Shown: positions 1-6,202, numbered from the stretch's first letter. The stretch: 7,719 nucleotides of DNA from an uncultured Lachnospiraceae bacterium (GCA_948665105.1 CAPNGW010000104.1:1-7719); one strand, 5' to 3'. The notes: a model not told the origin generated them from the sequence alone. A program made the numbers and translations.

Positions 1-246
1 CCCCGAAACCTTATTGTGGCAAGGACGGGCACCAGCGCAGCGGCGGCCATCACCACCGGTGCAGCGGCCCTTCTTATGGAGTGGGGCATAGTCCGGGGAA
101 ATTATCCCTTGCTGACCTCCGGGGATATCAAGGGACTGCTCATTCGGGGGGCGGATCGGGATCCTCAAAGGCAGTACCCCAATCGGGAATGGGGGTATGG
201 GACGTTGAACTTGTATGAAGCTTTTAGTGCGATTCGGACAGTGTGA
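1..246 (+). CDS. S8 (subtilisin-like) serine peptidase, C-terminal fragment
   Basis: The reading frame is open from base 1 and ends with TGA at 244-246, giving the last 81 residues of a protein whose start lies outside the window. The visible part begins PRNLIVARTGTSAAAA. The GTS motif (bases 28-36, Ser codon 34-36) followed by an Ala-rich helix matches the catalytic-serine helix of subtilases. The tail motif YPNREWGYGTLNLYEAF is typical of the clostridial S8 peptidases whose C-terminal helix follows a WGYG/LN turn. The Asp and His of the triad would lie upstream and cannot be checked. Such clostridial S8 proteins include spore-germination Csp-type proteases and other uncharacterised peptidases; the fragment cannot distinguish them. 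A GTG at base 16 is internal to the conserved motif and is not a start. No clear terminator follows; the next gene has its own promoter. Confidence 0.88.
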   Translation, partial: PRNLIVARTGTSAAAAITTGAAALLMEWGIVRGNYPLLTSGDIKGLLIRGADRDPQRQYPNREWGYGTLNLYEAFSAIRTV

Positions 247-275
247 GTCCGGGAAAACAAACGCTGCCAAAACCC

Positions 276-304
276 TTGAAAGGTTATTTATGGCATGTTA
301 TAAT
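276..304 (+). promoter_or_regulatory. Sigma-A promoter with extended -10, upstream of the 137-aa protein gene
   Basis: The -35 box TTGAAA is at 276-281 and a perfect TATAAT is at 299-304, with a 17-bp spacer. TG at 296-297, one base before the -10 box, makes it an extended -10. Transcription would begin near base 311, giving a leader of about 80 nt before the ATG at 393. This is the best promoter in the window and shows that the 393-1304 unit is transcribed independently of the S8 peptidase gene. Confidence 0.8.
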
Positions 305-392
305 TTTATCATATAGATAAAATTTTTATGGTAATTCATGGATAGCAAAGATTGTAAGAGACAGCTTTGATACCTGGGAGGGGTAGATAAAG

Positions 393-806
393 ATGAGCAA
401 GGGTAAGAGAAAACACAGGGGCTTAAAAGCTGTATGGAGCCTGACGGCCGTGCTTGCCATAGTTCTGGGAGTCCTGCTTTTTTGGGAGCAGATTGTGGGC
501 AAGGCCAAAGAGGGTGCAGCGGAGTTGGCGATGGGGCAGATTGTGGAGCATGCAAACCAAATCCCGGAGCTTCAGGATGTCCCGGTGCAGGAGATATACA
601 ACAGCCTGGAGCCTGAAGACAAGCAGGCAGTGAAGGAGATTCTGGCGGACAACATCACCCTGGAGACGGTAAAGGACGTGAAATCGTATGTGGACGATCA
701 GAATATACAGGGTCTGACAGAGTACCTTAAGGAAAACCTTTCAACAGAGGAGCAGGCGGTCATTTATGGGCTATATGAAAAATACAAAGACCGGATTCCA
801 CATTGA
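393..806 (+). CDS. Unrecognised small membrane-anchored extracytoplasmic protein
   Basis: I do not recognise this 137-residue protein. It starts at ATG 393, preceded by a purine-rich GGGAGGGG (376-383). Residues 2-12 are strongly basic (KGKRKHRGLK). Residues about 13-31 form one hydrophobic segment, so a signal anchor with the rest outside the cell is likely. There is no cysteine anywhere, so it is not a lipoprotein. The outer part (about 32-137) is acidic, Gln/Glu-rich, probably all helical, with short segments separated by Pro/Asp/Asn (for example SLEPEDKQAVKEIL and LSTEEQAVIYGLYEKYKD). An LspA-like gene follows 49 bases after the stop codon on the same strand, with no visible terminator between, so co-transcription is likely. 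Function unknown; a cell-surface or sporulation-stage protein is possible but unproven. Confidence is for it being a real gene. Confidence 0.82.
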   Translation: MSKGKRKHRGLKAVWSLTAVLAIVLGVLLFWEQIVGKAKEGAAELAMGQIVEHANQIPELQDVPVQEIYNSLEPEDKQAVKEILADNITLETVKDVKSYVDDQNIQGLTEYLKENLSTEEQAVIYGLYEKYKDRIPH

Positions 807-854
807 ACAGGATATTTCAAATCAGGCGAAAGCTGTGTAACAGGGGGATACAGT

Positions 855-1304
855 ATGATTTTTATTATCATCGCAGCAGTAATTTTCACACTTGACTTTC
901 TAATCAAGAGGCAAATCGACAAAAAGAGAAGTCTGGGACAAGAGAGCCGGATTCTGAAGGGACGAATCATCCTTCGCAAATATTACAACAAAGGCATCAT
1001 GCTGGATGCTTTAAGCCGTTGGCCTCGTATGGTGCAGATTCTGTGCGGCTCTATGCTGGTGATTCTGTGCGGTATATTTTTTGCTCTCCTCAGAGAAAAG
1101 GGGAGTCGTGGCCTGAAGCTGGGGGTTGCCCTCATTCTTGGCGGTGGAGCCAGCAATCTTGCGGACCGTCTTACCAAGGGCCACGTGGTTGACTATTTCA
1201 GCTTTAAAAGCCGCTTCCCTGTGCTTCAGAGAATTGTATTCAATATCTCGGACCTGTTCATTTTCCTGGGTGCCCTGCTGACACTTTTGTTTCGTAAGAA
1301 GTAA
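855..1304 (+). CDS. Signal peptidase II-like protein (divergent LspA family)
   Basis: This 149-residue membrane protein has the hallmarks of the aspartic protease that cuts prolipoprotein signal peptides at the lipid-modified cysteine. Hydrophobic segments are at about 2-17, 60-79, 88-103 and 128-146. LspA motifs are present: D14 with K18 in the first helix, an N-x-G at N45-G47, GGGASNLADR at 96-105, then HVVDYF with D113 and FNISD with D133. D113 and D133 correspond to the catalytic aspartate pair. The usual NxGAAF motif is changed to NKGIMLDAL, and the loop after helix 1 is basic, so this is a divergent member and possibly a paralogue rather than the main lipoprotein signal peptidase. ATG 855 has AGGGGG upstream (842-847). 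It probably shares the promoter at 276-304 with the preceding anchored protein. A weak 6-bp inverted repeat (GTATTG 1326-1331, CAATAC 1339-1344) follows, without a T-run. Confidence 0.8.
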   Translation: MIFIIIAAVIFTLDFLIKRQIDKKRSLGQESRILKGRIILRKYYNKGIMLDALSRWPRMVQILCGSMLVILCGIFFALLREKGSRGLKLGVALILGGGASNLADRLTKGHVVDYFSFKSRFPVLQRIVFNISDLFIFLGALLTLLFRKK

Positions 1305-1398
1305 AGATTATGGCAAAGCTGTAAAGTATTGATGCTGCCAATACGTGATTTACAATTATAAGTTTGGATTACTATTAAGATAATAAGGAGTGGATGAT

Positions 1399-2379
1399 AT
1401 GGGATTATTTGATTCTATTAAAGACCAGTTTCTCGATGTGATAGAGTACAATGATGCAAGCAGTAAGCTGATTATGTACAAATATCGTAGAATAGGTGGA
1501 AACAACGCATTAAAGCAAGGCTCAAAAGTGATAGTGCGCGAAAGTCAAAAAGCGGTATTTTTAAAAGGCGGGCAGTTGGCGGATGTTCTGCCACCGGGTA
1601 CCTACTCTTTAAACACTGGAAATATGCCGGTTTTATCTAGCTTAAAGGCATTTCCTTCTCTGTTTATTTCACCTGTCATTGCGGATGTGTATTTTGTAAG
1701 TACAAGGCAGTTCATTGATAACGAGTGGGCCACAAAGAATCCAATCATGAAGCGTGATAGTGAGTTTAACATGGCTCGTATTCGTGCCTTTGGAAAGTTT
1801 GCGTTTCGCATTACGAATGTAGCGTTGTTTATGAGAGAAATATTTGGAACAAAGGGAATGGTACTGACTGATGATATCGTATCCTATCTTTCGTCTATGG
1901 TAATGGAAGCATTTGCTGTAGTAGTTGGAGAATCCCAGCTGTCAGTGCTGGACTTGGCTACTGAATATCGAAAAATAGCAACAATGATGCAGAACAGATT
2001 AAATGAACAGACCGAGGCCATAGGAGTTCAATTTAGTGATATTCTTGTTGAAAATGTTTCTCTTCCTGATGAAGTTGAAAAATTGATAGATGAACAGTCT
2101 GGCATAGGTATGGCAAAACAAGATATAGGAGCATTTATGCAGTATCAGACAGCACGAGCAATGAGAGATGCATCCAAACAAGAAGGTGGGCTTGCAGGCT
2201 TGGGAGCAGGCATGGCATTGGGAAATACAATGGCAAAGAACATTCAGAATGCTTCTGAAGGGCCGGAGCAGTTAAAGAGCATGGCGGAACAGCTAAGAGA
2301 ATTAAAAAGTTTGCTTGATGAAGGAATATTAACACAGGAAGAATTTGATGCGGAAAAGAAAGAAATTTTAGCAAAGTAA
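1399..2379 (+). CDS. SPFH-domain protein with C-terminal SHOCT domain (COG4260/YdjI-like)
   Basis: The product has 326 residues. ATG 1399 is chosen because TAAGGAG (1384-1390) lies 8 bases before it; an in-frame GTG at 1390 overlaps that site and is unlikely. Residues about 20-220 read as an SPFH (stomatin/prohibitin/flotillin) domain of the Bacillus YdjI 'virion core protein-like' type: VIVRESQKAVFLKGGQ at 44-59, LPPGTYSLNT at 64-73, and a late ILVENVSLPDEVEKLIDEQ segment at 215-233. A Gly/Ala/Met-rich stretch (263-275) follows. Residues 297-326, with the core ELKSLLDEGILTQEEFDAEK, form a SHOCT domain. Many relatives end in a zinc ribbon; none is present here. Family members are cytoplasmic or membrane-associated scaffolds linked to envelope stress; YdjI sits with PspA-recruiting proteins in Bacillus, but no such partner is visible here. 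The gene is visibly more AT-rich than its neighbours and uses ATA and AGA codons freely. The upstream promoter is unclear: TTTACA (1349-1354) with TATTAA (1373-1378) is possible but very close to the start. Confidence 0.87.
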   Translation: MGLFDSIKDQFLDVIEYNDASSKLIMYKYRRIGGNNALKQGSKVIVRESQKAVFLKGGQLADVLPPGTYSLNTGNMPVLSSLKAFPSLFISPVIADVYFVSTRQFIDNEWATKNPIMKRDSEFNMARIRAFGKFAFRITNVALFMREIFGTKGMVLTDDIVSYLSSMVMEAFAVVVGESQLSVLDLATEYRKIATMMQNRLNEQTEAIGVQFSDILVENVSLPDEVEKLIDEQSGIGMAKQDIGAFMQYQTARAMRDASKQEGGLAGLGAGMALGNTMAKNIQNASEGPEQLKSMAEQLRELKSLLDEGILTQEEFDAEKKEILAK

Positions 2380-2429
2380 AGCGGCCGTGTCTATAAATTT
2401 GGGATTTTTTGTTTCCAAGCACATAGCAA

Positions 2430-2486
2430 AAACAGGAGTGTATCAAGGGCATAAGACTCACTTATGGCCCTGATACACTCCTGTTT
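2430..2486. terminator. Bidirectional terminator hairpin between SPFH and csp genes
   Basis: The arms 2430-2455 and 2461-2486 pair over 26 positions with only two mismatches and a 5-base loop (ACTCA). The outer 16 bp (AAACAGGAGTGTATCA and its complement) are perfect. On the minus strand the stem ends in five T residues (complement of 2428-2432), partly in the stem, as in an intrinsic terminator. On the plus strand the last arm bases and flank read TTTCTT. It lies 50 bases after the SPFH stop codon and can also stop transcripts from the convergent cold shock gene. Confidence 0.75.
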
Positions 2487-2532
2487 CTTAATCATGTTCG
2501 GTTCATCAATATCTTATATCTTAATAAAAATT

Positions 2533-2592
2533 AAAATTCTATATTATAGAAACCGCTTCGCGAACCCTATAATCAAAATTCTATATTATAGA
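2533..2592. repeat. 42-nt-period palindromic intergenic repeat, one full unit plus a partial copy
   Basis: The 18-mer AAAATTCTATATTATAGA occurs at 2533-2550 and again, identical, at 2575-2592, exactly 42 bases apart. Each copy contains the near-palindrome TCTATA-T-TATAGA. Between the copies is a GC-richer core with the palindrome TTCGCGAA (2557-2564). ATTATAG (2543-2549) and CTATAAT (2567-2573) form a perfect 7-bp inverted repeat around that core. The second unit stops after the 18-mer (the sequence then reads CACAGG rather than AACCGC). It lies 32 bases downstream of the cold shock gene stop codon. The array looks like a short REP-like tandem element; the function is not visible. Confidence 0.7.
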
Positions 2593-2624
2593 CACAGGTA
2601 CATTGTTAAACGTTCCGATTAAAA

Positions 2625-2825
2625 TTAGCGGATAGTGGTTACATTCACTGCCTGAGGTCCTTTGGAACCTTCTGTTACATCGAACTCTACGCTGGCGCCT
2701 TCCTCTAAGGACTTGAAACCATCCATGGCCAGACCTGTGTAGTGAACGAATACGTCATTTCCAGTCTCATCAGAAATGAAACCATATCCCTTTTGGTTGT
2801 TAAACCATTTTACTGTACCTTGCAT
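2625..2825 (-). CDS. Cold shock protein (CspA/CspB family)
   Basis: The 66-residue product is a single OB-fold cold shock domain that binds single-stranded RNA/DNA and acts as an RNA chaperone in the cytoplasm. It opens [17 protein letters not shown], containing RNP1 (KGYGFI, residues 12-17), followed by RNP2 (VFVHY, residues 25-29, with Tyr where Phe is more usual). The length is normal for the family. The start is fixed by a perfect GGAGGT on the minus strand (complement of 2832-2837), 6 bases before ATG at 2825-2823. The frame stays open further upstream to 2894, but the extra 23 residues are Cys-rich and unlike the family, so they are rejected. Its promoter is at 2878-2906, giving a leader of about 45 nt. 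It converges with the SPFH gene. Confidence 0.96.
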   Translation of the reverse strand: MQGTVKWFNNQKGYGFISDETGNDVFVHYTGLAMDGFKSLEEGASVEFDVTEGSKGPQAVNVTTIR

Positions 2826-2877
2826 GTCAGTACCTCCAAAAAATAAATATATATGCTGCACTTCACAACATGAACAT

Positions 2878-2906
2878 AGCATATCACACTTCATTCCAAA
2901 AGTAAA
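2878..2906 (-). promoter_or_regulatory. Sigma-A promoter of the cold shock gene
   Basis: On the minus strand, TTTACT (complement of 2901-2906) is followed after 17 bases by TATGCT (complement of 2878-2883). Transcription would begin near 2871. The resulting leader is about 45 nt and AU-rich, shorter than the long cold-responsive leader of E. coli cspA. Six-of-twelve style matches are common in AT-rich DNA, so this is moderate evidence. Confidence 0.5.
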
Positions 2907-2925
2907 GGAAAATATAAATTAATTT

Positions 2926-3429
2926 TCAGAGAATTTCAAAAGGTATTTTGTGATTTTTGAAAAATATGGTAATTAGACGGGACCACTCCTGCTCCAGAGA
3001 CTTATCCATGGAGAAGGTCCGGTAGGAGATTCCTGTGGTGCAGATAAGCTTACCCTGGGAAAACCGAAGATTCAAAAACATCCCCGTGATATCCTCCGTC
3101 CGAAATCCGGTCCCGGACTTTTCCACTGTCCGTCTTTGATTTTCCGGCGATAGCTGGAAAACCAGCTTAAATGCCAACGGCGTATGAGGACCCTTAATCA
3201 GCGAAAGAAGTGTGCCTCGAACCAGGGAGAAGGGGGTTACCGTCTCCTGCTTTAGTAAATCAAAGGGCTCATCCTCCGGACTGTAATAATCCGGGTTCAG
3301 CCTTCCGTCAATGATGTAGTTGATTCCGGTGCTGATGCTGCCCTCTGGCAGCAGAAAGTGGTCAAACAAGTCTGTGTACAGCAATTTATTCATAAAATCC
3401 TTTACATCCACAATTTGAAGTGCAGTCAT
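2926..3429 (-). CDS. DUF5721-like protein of unknown function
   Basis: The 167-residue product begins MTALQIVDVKDFMNKLL. It resembles the DUF5721 family of Lachnospiraceae and relatives, which I recognise by a start like I-x-DVKDFMxKLL, the block FKLVFQLSPEN (about 78-88), a GMFLNLRF block (about 116-123), and the C-terminal block TTGISYRTFSMDKSLEQEW (about 131-149). No membrane segment, signal peptide or catalytic motif is evident; it is probably cytoplasmic. The start is chosen because AAAGGAG (complement of 3441-3447) lies 11 bases upstream. The frame remains open upstream to a Met codon at 3525, but that start lacks a ribosome binding site and the added 32 residues fall before the conserved start. 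It is divergent from the M18 aminopeptidase gene. No function can be assigned. Confidence 0.85.
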   Translation of the reverse strand: MTALQIVDVKDFMNKLLYTDLFDHFLLPEGSISTGINYIIDGRLNPDYYSPEDEPFDLLKQETVTPFSLVRGTLLSLIKGPHTPLAFKLVFQLSPENQRRTVEKSGTGFRTEDITGMFLNLRFSQGKLICTTGISYRTFSMDKSLEQEWSRLITIFFKNHKIPFEIL

Positions 3430-3545
3430 AATATCAAAGTCTCCTTTCGACCTGTGGAGCCCTATCAGAAAAGAAAAAACAAATTCGTCTGCAAGCAGCC
3501 GATTTGCCTTTTCCTTTTCTGGCATGGCTCATTGCTTTCGTGAAC

Positions 3546-3574
3546 ATTGTACCATAATTTTGCTAAAATTTTAA
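3546..3574 (-). promoter_or_regulatory. Extended -10 promoter of the DUF5721-like gene
   Basis: On the minus strand TGGTACAAT (complement of 3546-3554) is an extended -10 box. TTAAAA (complement of 3569-3574) lies 17 bases upstream as a partial -35 box. Transcription would start near 3539, leaving a leader of about 110 nt before the chosen ATG. It lies back to back with the weaker candidate promoter for the aminopeptidase operon. Confidence 0.5.
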
Positions 3575-3582
3575 TCTAATAC

Positions 3583-3611
3583 TCGAAAAAAAGTGGATAA
3601 TATAGTATAGT
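3583..3611 (+). promoter_or_regulatory. Candidate promoter of the aminopeptidase operon
   Basis: TCGAAA (3583-3588) and TATAGT (3606-3611) are 17 bases apart and would start transcription near 3618. The region also offers GATAAT (3596-3601) and another TATAGT (3601-3606), so the exact -10 box is uncertain. The position between divergent genes supports a promoter here. Confidence 0.38.
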
Positions 3612-3656
3612 AGATACAAACCCTCTTAAAAATGATAGAGTAAGGAGGAGCAATGA

Positions 3657-4997
3657 ATGGAAACGCATTCAGAAATTCAAAAATTAATGACAATGCTCAA
3701 GGCAGGAACCAGCGCAGCCCTGACTGTGGAGGAGGCAGCGAGACAGCTTGAGAGCGCAGGCTTTGAGGAATTGGCCTTTCAAAATACCTGGTGCTTGTCC
3801 CTGGGCGGAAAATATTTTATGAAGCACCACAACACTACGCTGTTTGCTTTTACCGTTGGGGAAAATCTGGATTTTCGACAAGGCTTCCGTATCGGAGCCG
3901 CCCATACCGACTACCCTTGCCTTCGCATCAAGCCAAACCCCGATATTCGGACTGCCGGCTACCATCAGCTCAACGTGGAGGTCTATGGAGGCCCTATTTT
4001 AAACACCTGGCTGGACCGGCCGCTTTCCATAAGCGGGCGGGTGGCTGCCCGGAGTGAAGACGTGCTGCACCCCAATGTACACCTTGTGAACATGGAACGC
4101 CCCCTGATGGTCATTCCCAATCTGGCCATTCATTTGAATAAGGAAGTCAACAAGGGTGTGGAACTGAATCGTCAGACTGACATGCTCCCAATTGTGGGAA
4201 CTCTCTTAAGTGCTAAAGAAAAGGAAGTCCCGGGGGAATTTCCAAAAGAAGCGAACGGTAAAGAGGAGGAGAAGGGCTTCCGGCAGTTTTTGGCAGAGGA
4301 GCTTAAGGTTTCGCCGGATGACATTCTGGACTATGAATTGTGGATTACCTGTCTGGAGCAGCCACAGCTTGTGGGACTTGAGGGAGAGCTTCTGGTATCT
4401 CCCAGACTGGACAATCTCACCTCGGTGCAGGCTCTTTTGTCCGGTATTATAAACGGAAGCAGAGACAAGGGCTTCAATCTGATTGCCCTTTTTGACCACG
4501 AGGAAGTGGGAAGCAGGAGCAAACAGGGAGCAGGGTCACTGATGCTTTTAAACGTACTGGAAAAGGTCTGCGAAAGTGCAGGCAGAGGAGGTCCGTCAGT
4601 GAAGGAAATCCTCTATGACTCCCTGTTCCTGTCGGTAGATGTGGCCCAGGGAACCCACCCCAACTATTTGAATAAAATGGATGTGACCAGCCGGCCTGTG
4701 TTAAATGGCGGACTCTGTATCAAAGAGGCCTGCTCCCAGTCGTACGCCACAGATTGTGAGGCTGTGGCTGTGGTGGAGCAGATTTGCCTGGACAGAAATA
4801 TTCCGTATCAGAAATTTGTAAACCGTTCAGATTTGCCGGGTGGCGGTACGCTGGGAGCCATTGCCACCAGCGTGATACCGGTACCGGCCATTGATATTGG
4901 CGTACCTCTCTTGGCGATGCATTCTGCGGTGGAGACAATGGGCGTGAGAGACCAGCTTGCAATCACGGACTTGGTGACAGCATTTTTCTCCCTCTGA
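3657..4997 (+). CDS. M18 family aminopeptidase (aspartyl aminopeptidase-like)
   Basis: The 446-residue product is a cytoplasmic, two-metal M18 peptidase that removes N-terminal residues, often acidic ones, from peptides; M18 enzymes assemble as dodecamers. The metal and catalytic residues are all visible: H83 in AAHTDYP, D252 in SPRLDN, E282 and E283 in DHEEVGS, D328 in LSVDVA, and H422 in AMHSAVETMG. H159 (LAIHLNKEVN) and the GGPILNTWLDRPL block (111-123) also fit the family, and the length is typical. One oddity is Q331: three residues after D328 the better-known M18 enzymes have His (DxAHxxHP), whereas here the motif is DVAQGTHP. ATG 3657 has AAGGAGGAG upstream (3642-3650). A Lys/Glu-rich insert lies at about 186-206. 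The next gene starts 23 bases after the stop, so the two are probably co-transcribed. Confidence 0.93.
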   Translation: METHSEIQKLMTMLKAGTSAALTVEEAARQLESAGFEELAFQNTWCLSLGGKYFMKHHNTTLFAFTVGENLDFRQGFRIGAAHTDYPCLRIKPNPDIRTAGYHQLNVEVYGGPILNTWLDRPLSISGRVAARSEDVLHPNVHLVNMERPLMVIPNLAIHLNKEVNKGVELNRQTDMLPIVGTLLSAKEKEVPGEFPKEANGKEEEKGFRQFLAEELKVSPDDILDYELWITCLEQPQLVGLEGELLVSPRLDNLTSVQALLSGIINGSRDKGFNLIALFDHEEVGSRSKQGAGSLMLLNVLEKVCESAGRGGPSVKEILYDSLFLSVDVAQGTHPNYLNKMDVTSRPVLNGGLCIKEACSQSYATDCEAVAVVEQICLDRNIPYQKFVNRSDLPGGGTLGAIATSVIPVPAIDIGVPLLAMHSAVETMGVRDQLAITDLVTAFFSL

Positions 4998-5020
4998 CAG
5001 ATGCAGGAAAGGAGCGTTTT

Positions 5021-6202
5021 GTGAGAAGATACAAAGCAAGATGGATGGCAGGTCTGTGCCTTTTTTGGATTATTTTGATTTCTGGCTGTGGCCATTTCCA
5101 AAAGGAGGATTCCACTGTCCAAATGGGACAGGAGATTGGGCGCTCAGAAAGTGAAGTTCCTCTATTTGGAAGCTCCGGGGAGTCGGCACAGCAGGAGCAG
5201 GTGCAGGGCATTTCCCAGGGAAATTATTCCTATGAACAGTTAAGCGATGAAGGAAAGCAAGTATATAACAGGATGCTTGACACCATATTAAATTATGAAG
5301 AAAAAGTGGACATCCCCACCACAGACACCGCGCTGATGCGGCAGGCATATCAGGCATTGTCCTCGGATTACGGCGGATTGTTTTGGGTGGCAGGCTACAC
5401 CTATACCCGCTATACCATGGGAGATGAGCTGGTGGGGCTGGAGTTTGCCCCCAATTATACCATGGAGGAGGATGAGCAGGAGCAGTACCAGGCTCAGGTG
5501 GACGCGGTGGTGGATGAGTGGCTGGGTGGTATTTCCTTCCACGATTCTGATTACCAGAAGGCGAAGTACGTGTTCGAAACACTCATTCAAAAGGTAGATT
5601 ATGTGGAGGGAGCGCCGGAAAATCAGAATATTTTAAGCGTGTTTTTGAACCGGGAGACGGTTTGTCAGGGGTATGCCTGTGCAACCCAGTATCTGCTTCG
5701 GCAGCTGGGAATACCCTCCACCATCGTGTCCGGGTATGCAAACGGTCAGGCTCATGCATGGAATCTGGTGGAGCTGGACGGCGAGTATTATCACATGGAC
5801 ACTACATGGGGAAATTCCACGTATTTGGACACTGACAGCCGGGAGGAGAAATTTGTGAATTACAGCTTCCTTTGTATGGCAGACCAGGAGATTTCCAATA
5901 CCCATGAGATTCAGATGCTCTTTCCCATTCCGGAGTGCAACTCCATCGCCCACAGCTATTATGTGAAGGAGGGACTTTACTTTATGAGCTGGGATCCGGA
6001 TGCCATCGGAGAGGTCTTCACACAGGCCTGGAAGAGTGGTCAGCCGTCCGTTTCTGTAAAATGTGTGGATGAAGACCTTTACCGGCAGCTGAAGGAGTAT
6101 TTTGTGAACCAGCAGCGGATTGCTGATTACTGTGACGGAATCTCTTCCATTTACTATATGGAAGAGCCTGAGCTATGTGTTTTTACTGTGAATTTTTACT
6201 AA
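5021..6202 (+). CDS. Transglutaminase-like superfamily lipoprotein
   Basis: The 393-residue product starts at GTG 5021, supported by AAAGGAG (5008-5014) 6 bases before. Residues 1-22 form a lipoprotein signal peptide (basic RRYKAR, hydrophobic core, lipobox LISGC) with lipidated C23, so the mature protein should sit on the outer face of the membrane. A low-complexity Gln/Glu/Ser linker follows (about 30-67). The transglutaminase-like core has a full Cys-His-Asp triad: C215 in VCQGYACA, H245 in AHAWN, D260 in YHMDTTW. Bacterial proteins of this fold act as cysteine peptidases or transferases; substrate unknown. Residues about 290-393 form a C-terminal region I do not recognise. The gene lies 23 bases after the M18 aminopeptidase gene and is probably in its operon. 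No convincing terminator follows; a 5-bp GTGGT/ACCAC stem (6250-6266) is weak. Confidence 0.9.
   Translation: MRRYKARWMAGLCLFWIILISGCGHFQKEDSTVQMGQEIGRSESEVPLFGSSGESAQQEQVQGISQGNYSYEQLSDEGKQVYNRMLDTILNYEEKVDIPTTDTALMRQAYQALSSDYGGLFWVAGYTYTRYTMGDELVGLEFAPNYTMEEDEQEQYQAQVDAVVDEWLGGISFHDSDYQKAKYVFETLIQKVDYVEGAPENQNILSVFLNRETVCQGYACATQYLLRQLGIPSTIVSGYANGQAHAWNLVELDGEYYHMDTTWGNSTYLDTDSREEKFVNYSFLCMADQEISNTHEIQMLFPIPECNSIAHSYYVKEGLYFMSWDPDAIGEVFTQAWKSGQPSVSVKCVDEDLYRQLKEYFVNQQRIADYCDGISSIYYMEEPELCVFTVNFY

Noticed and set aside
298..555. Minus-strand open frame over the promoter and start of the 137-aa gene
   Set aside because: It overlaps a strong plus-strand promoter and ribosome binding site; the translation is Pro/Ser-rich with no recognisable domain.
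1326..1344. Terminator after the LspA-like gene
   Set aside because: The stem is only 6 bp (GTATTG/CAATAC) and is not followed by a T-run; it could equally be an operator or chance.
1390..1398. GTG start for the SPFH protein
   Set aside because: The codon overlaps the Shine-Dalgarno sequence that serves ATG 1399.
2135..2461. Minus-strand open frame overlapping the SPFH gene end and the terminator
   Set aside because: It runs through the terminator hairpin and opposes the conserved SHOCT domain.
2533..2592. CRISPR array
   Set aside because: Only two 18-base copies, AT-rich, with a palindromic spacer and no cas genes.
2826..2894. N-terminally longer cold shock protein
   Set aside because: The extra residues are outside the family's conserved start, and this stretch holds the ribosome binding site and probable -10 box.
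5070..5582. Minus-strand open frame of 170 codons within the lipoprotein gene
   Set aside because: The translation is Pro-rich and low-complexity, opposite a gene with an intact signal peptide and catalytic triad.
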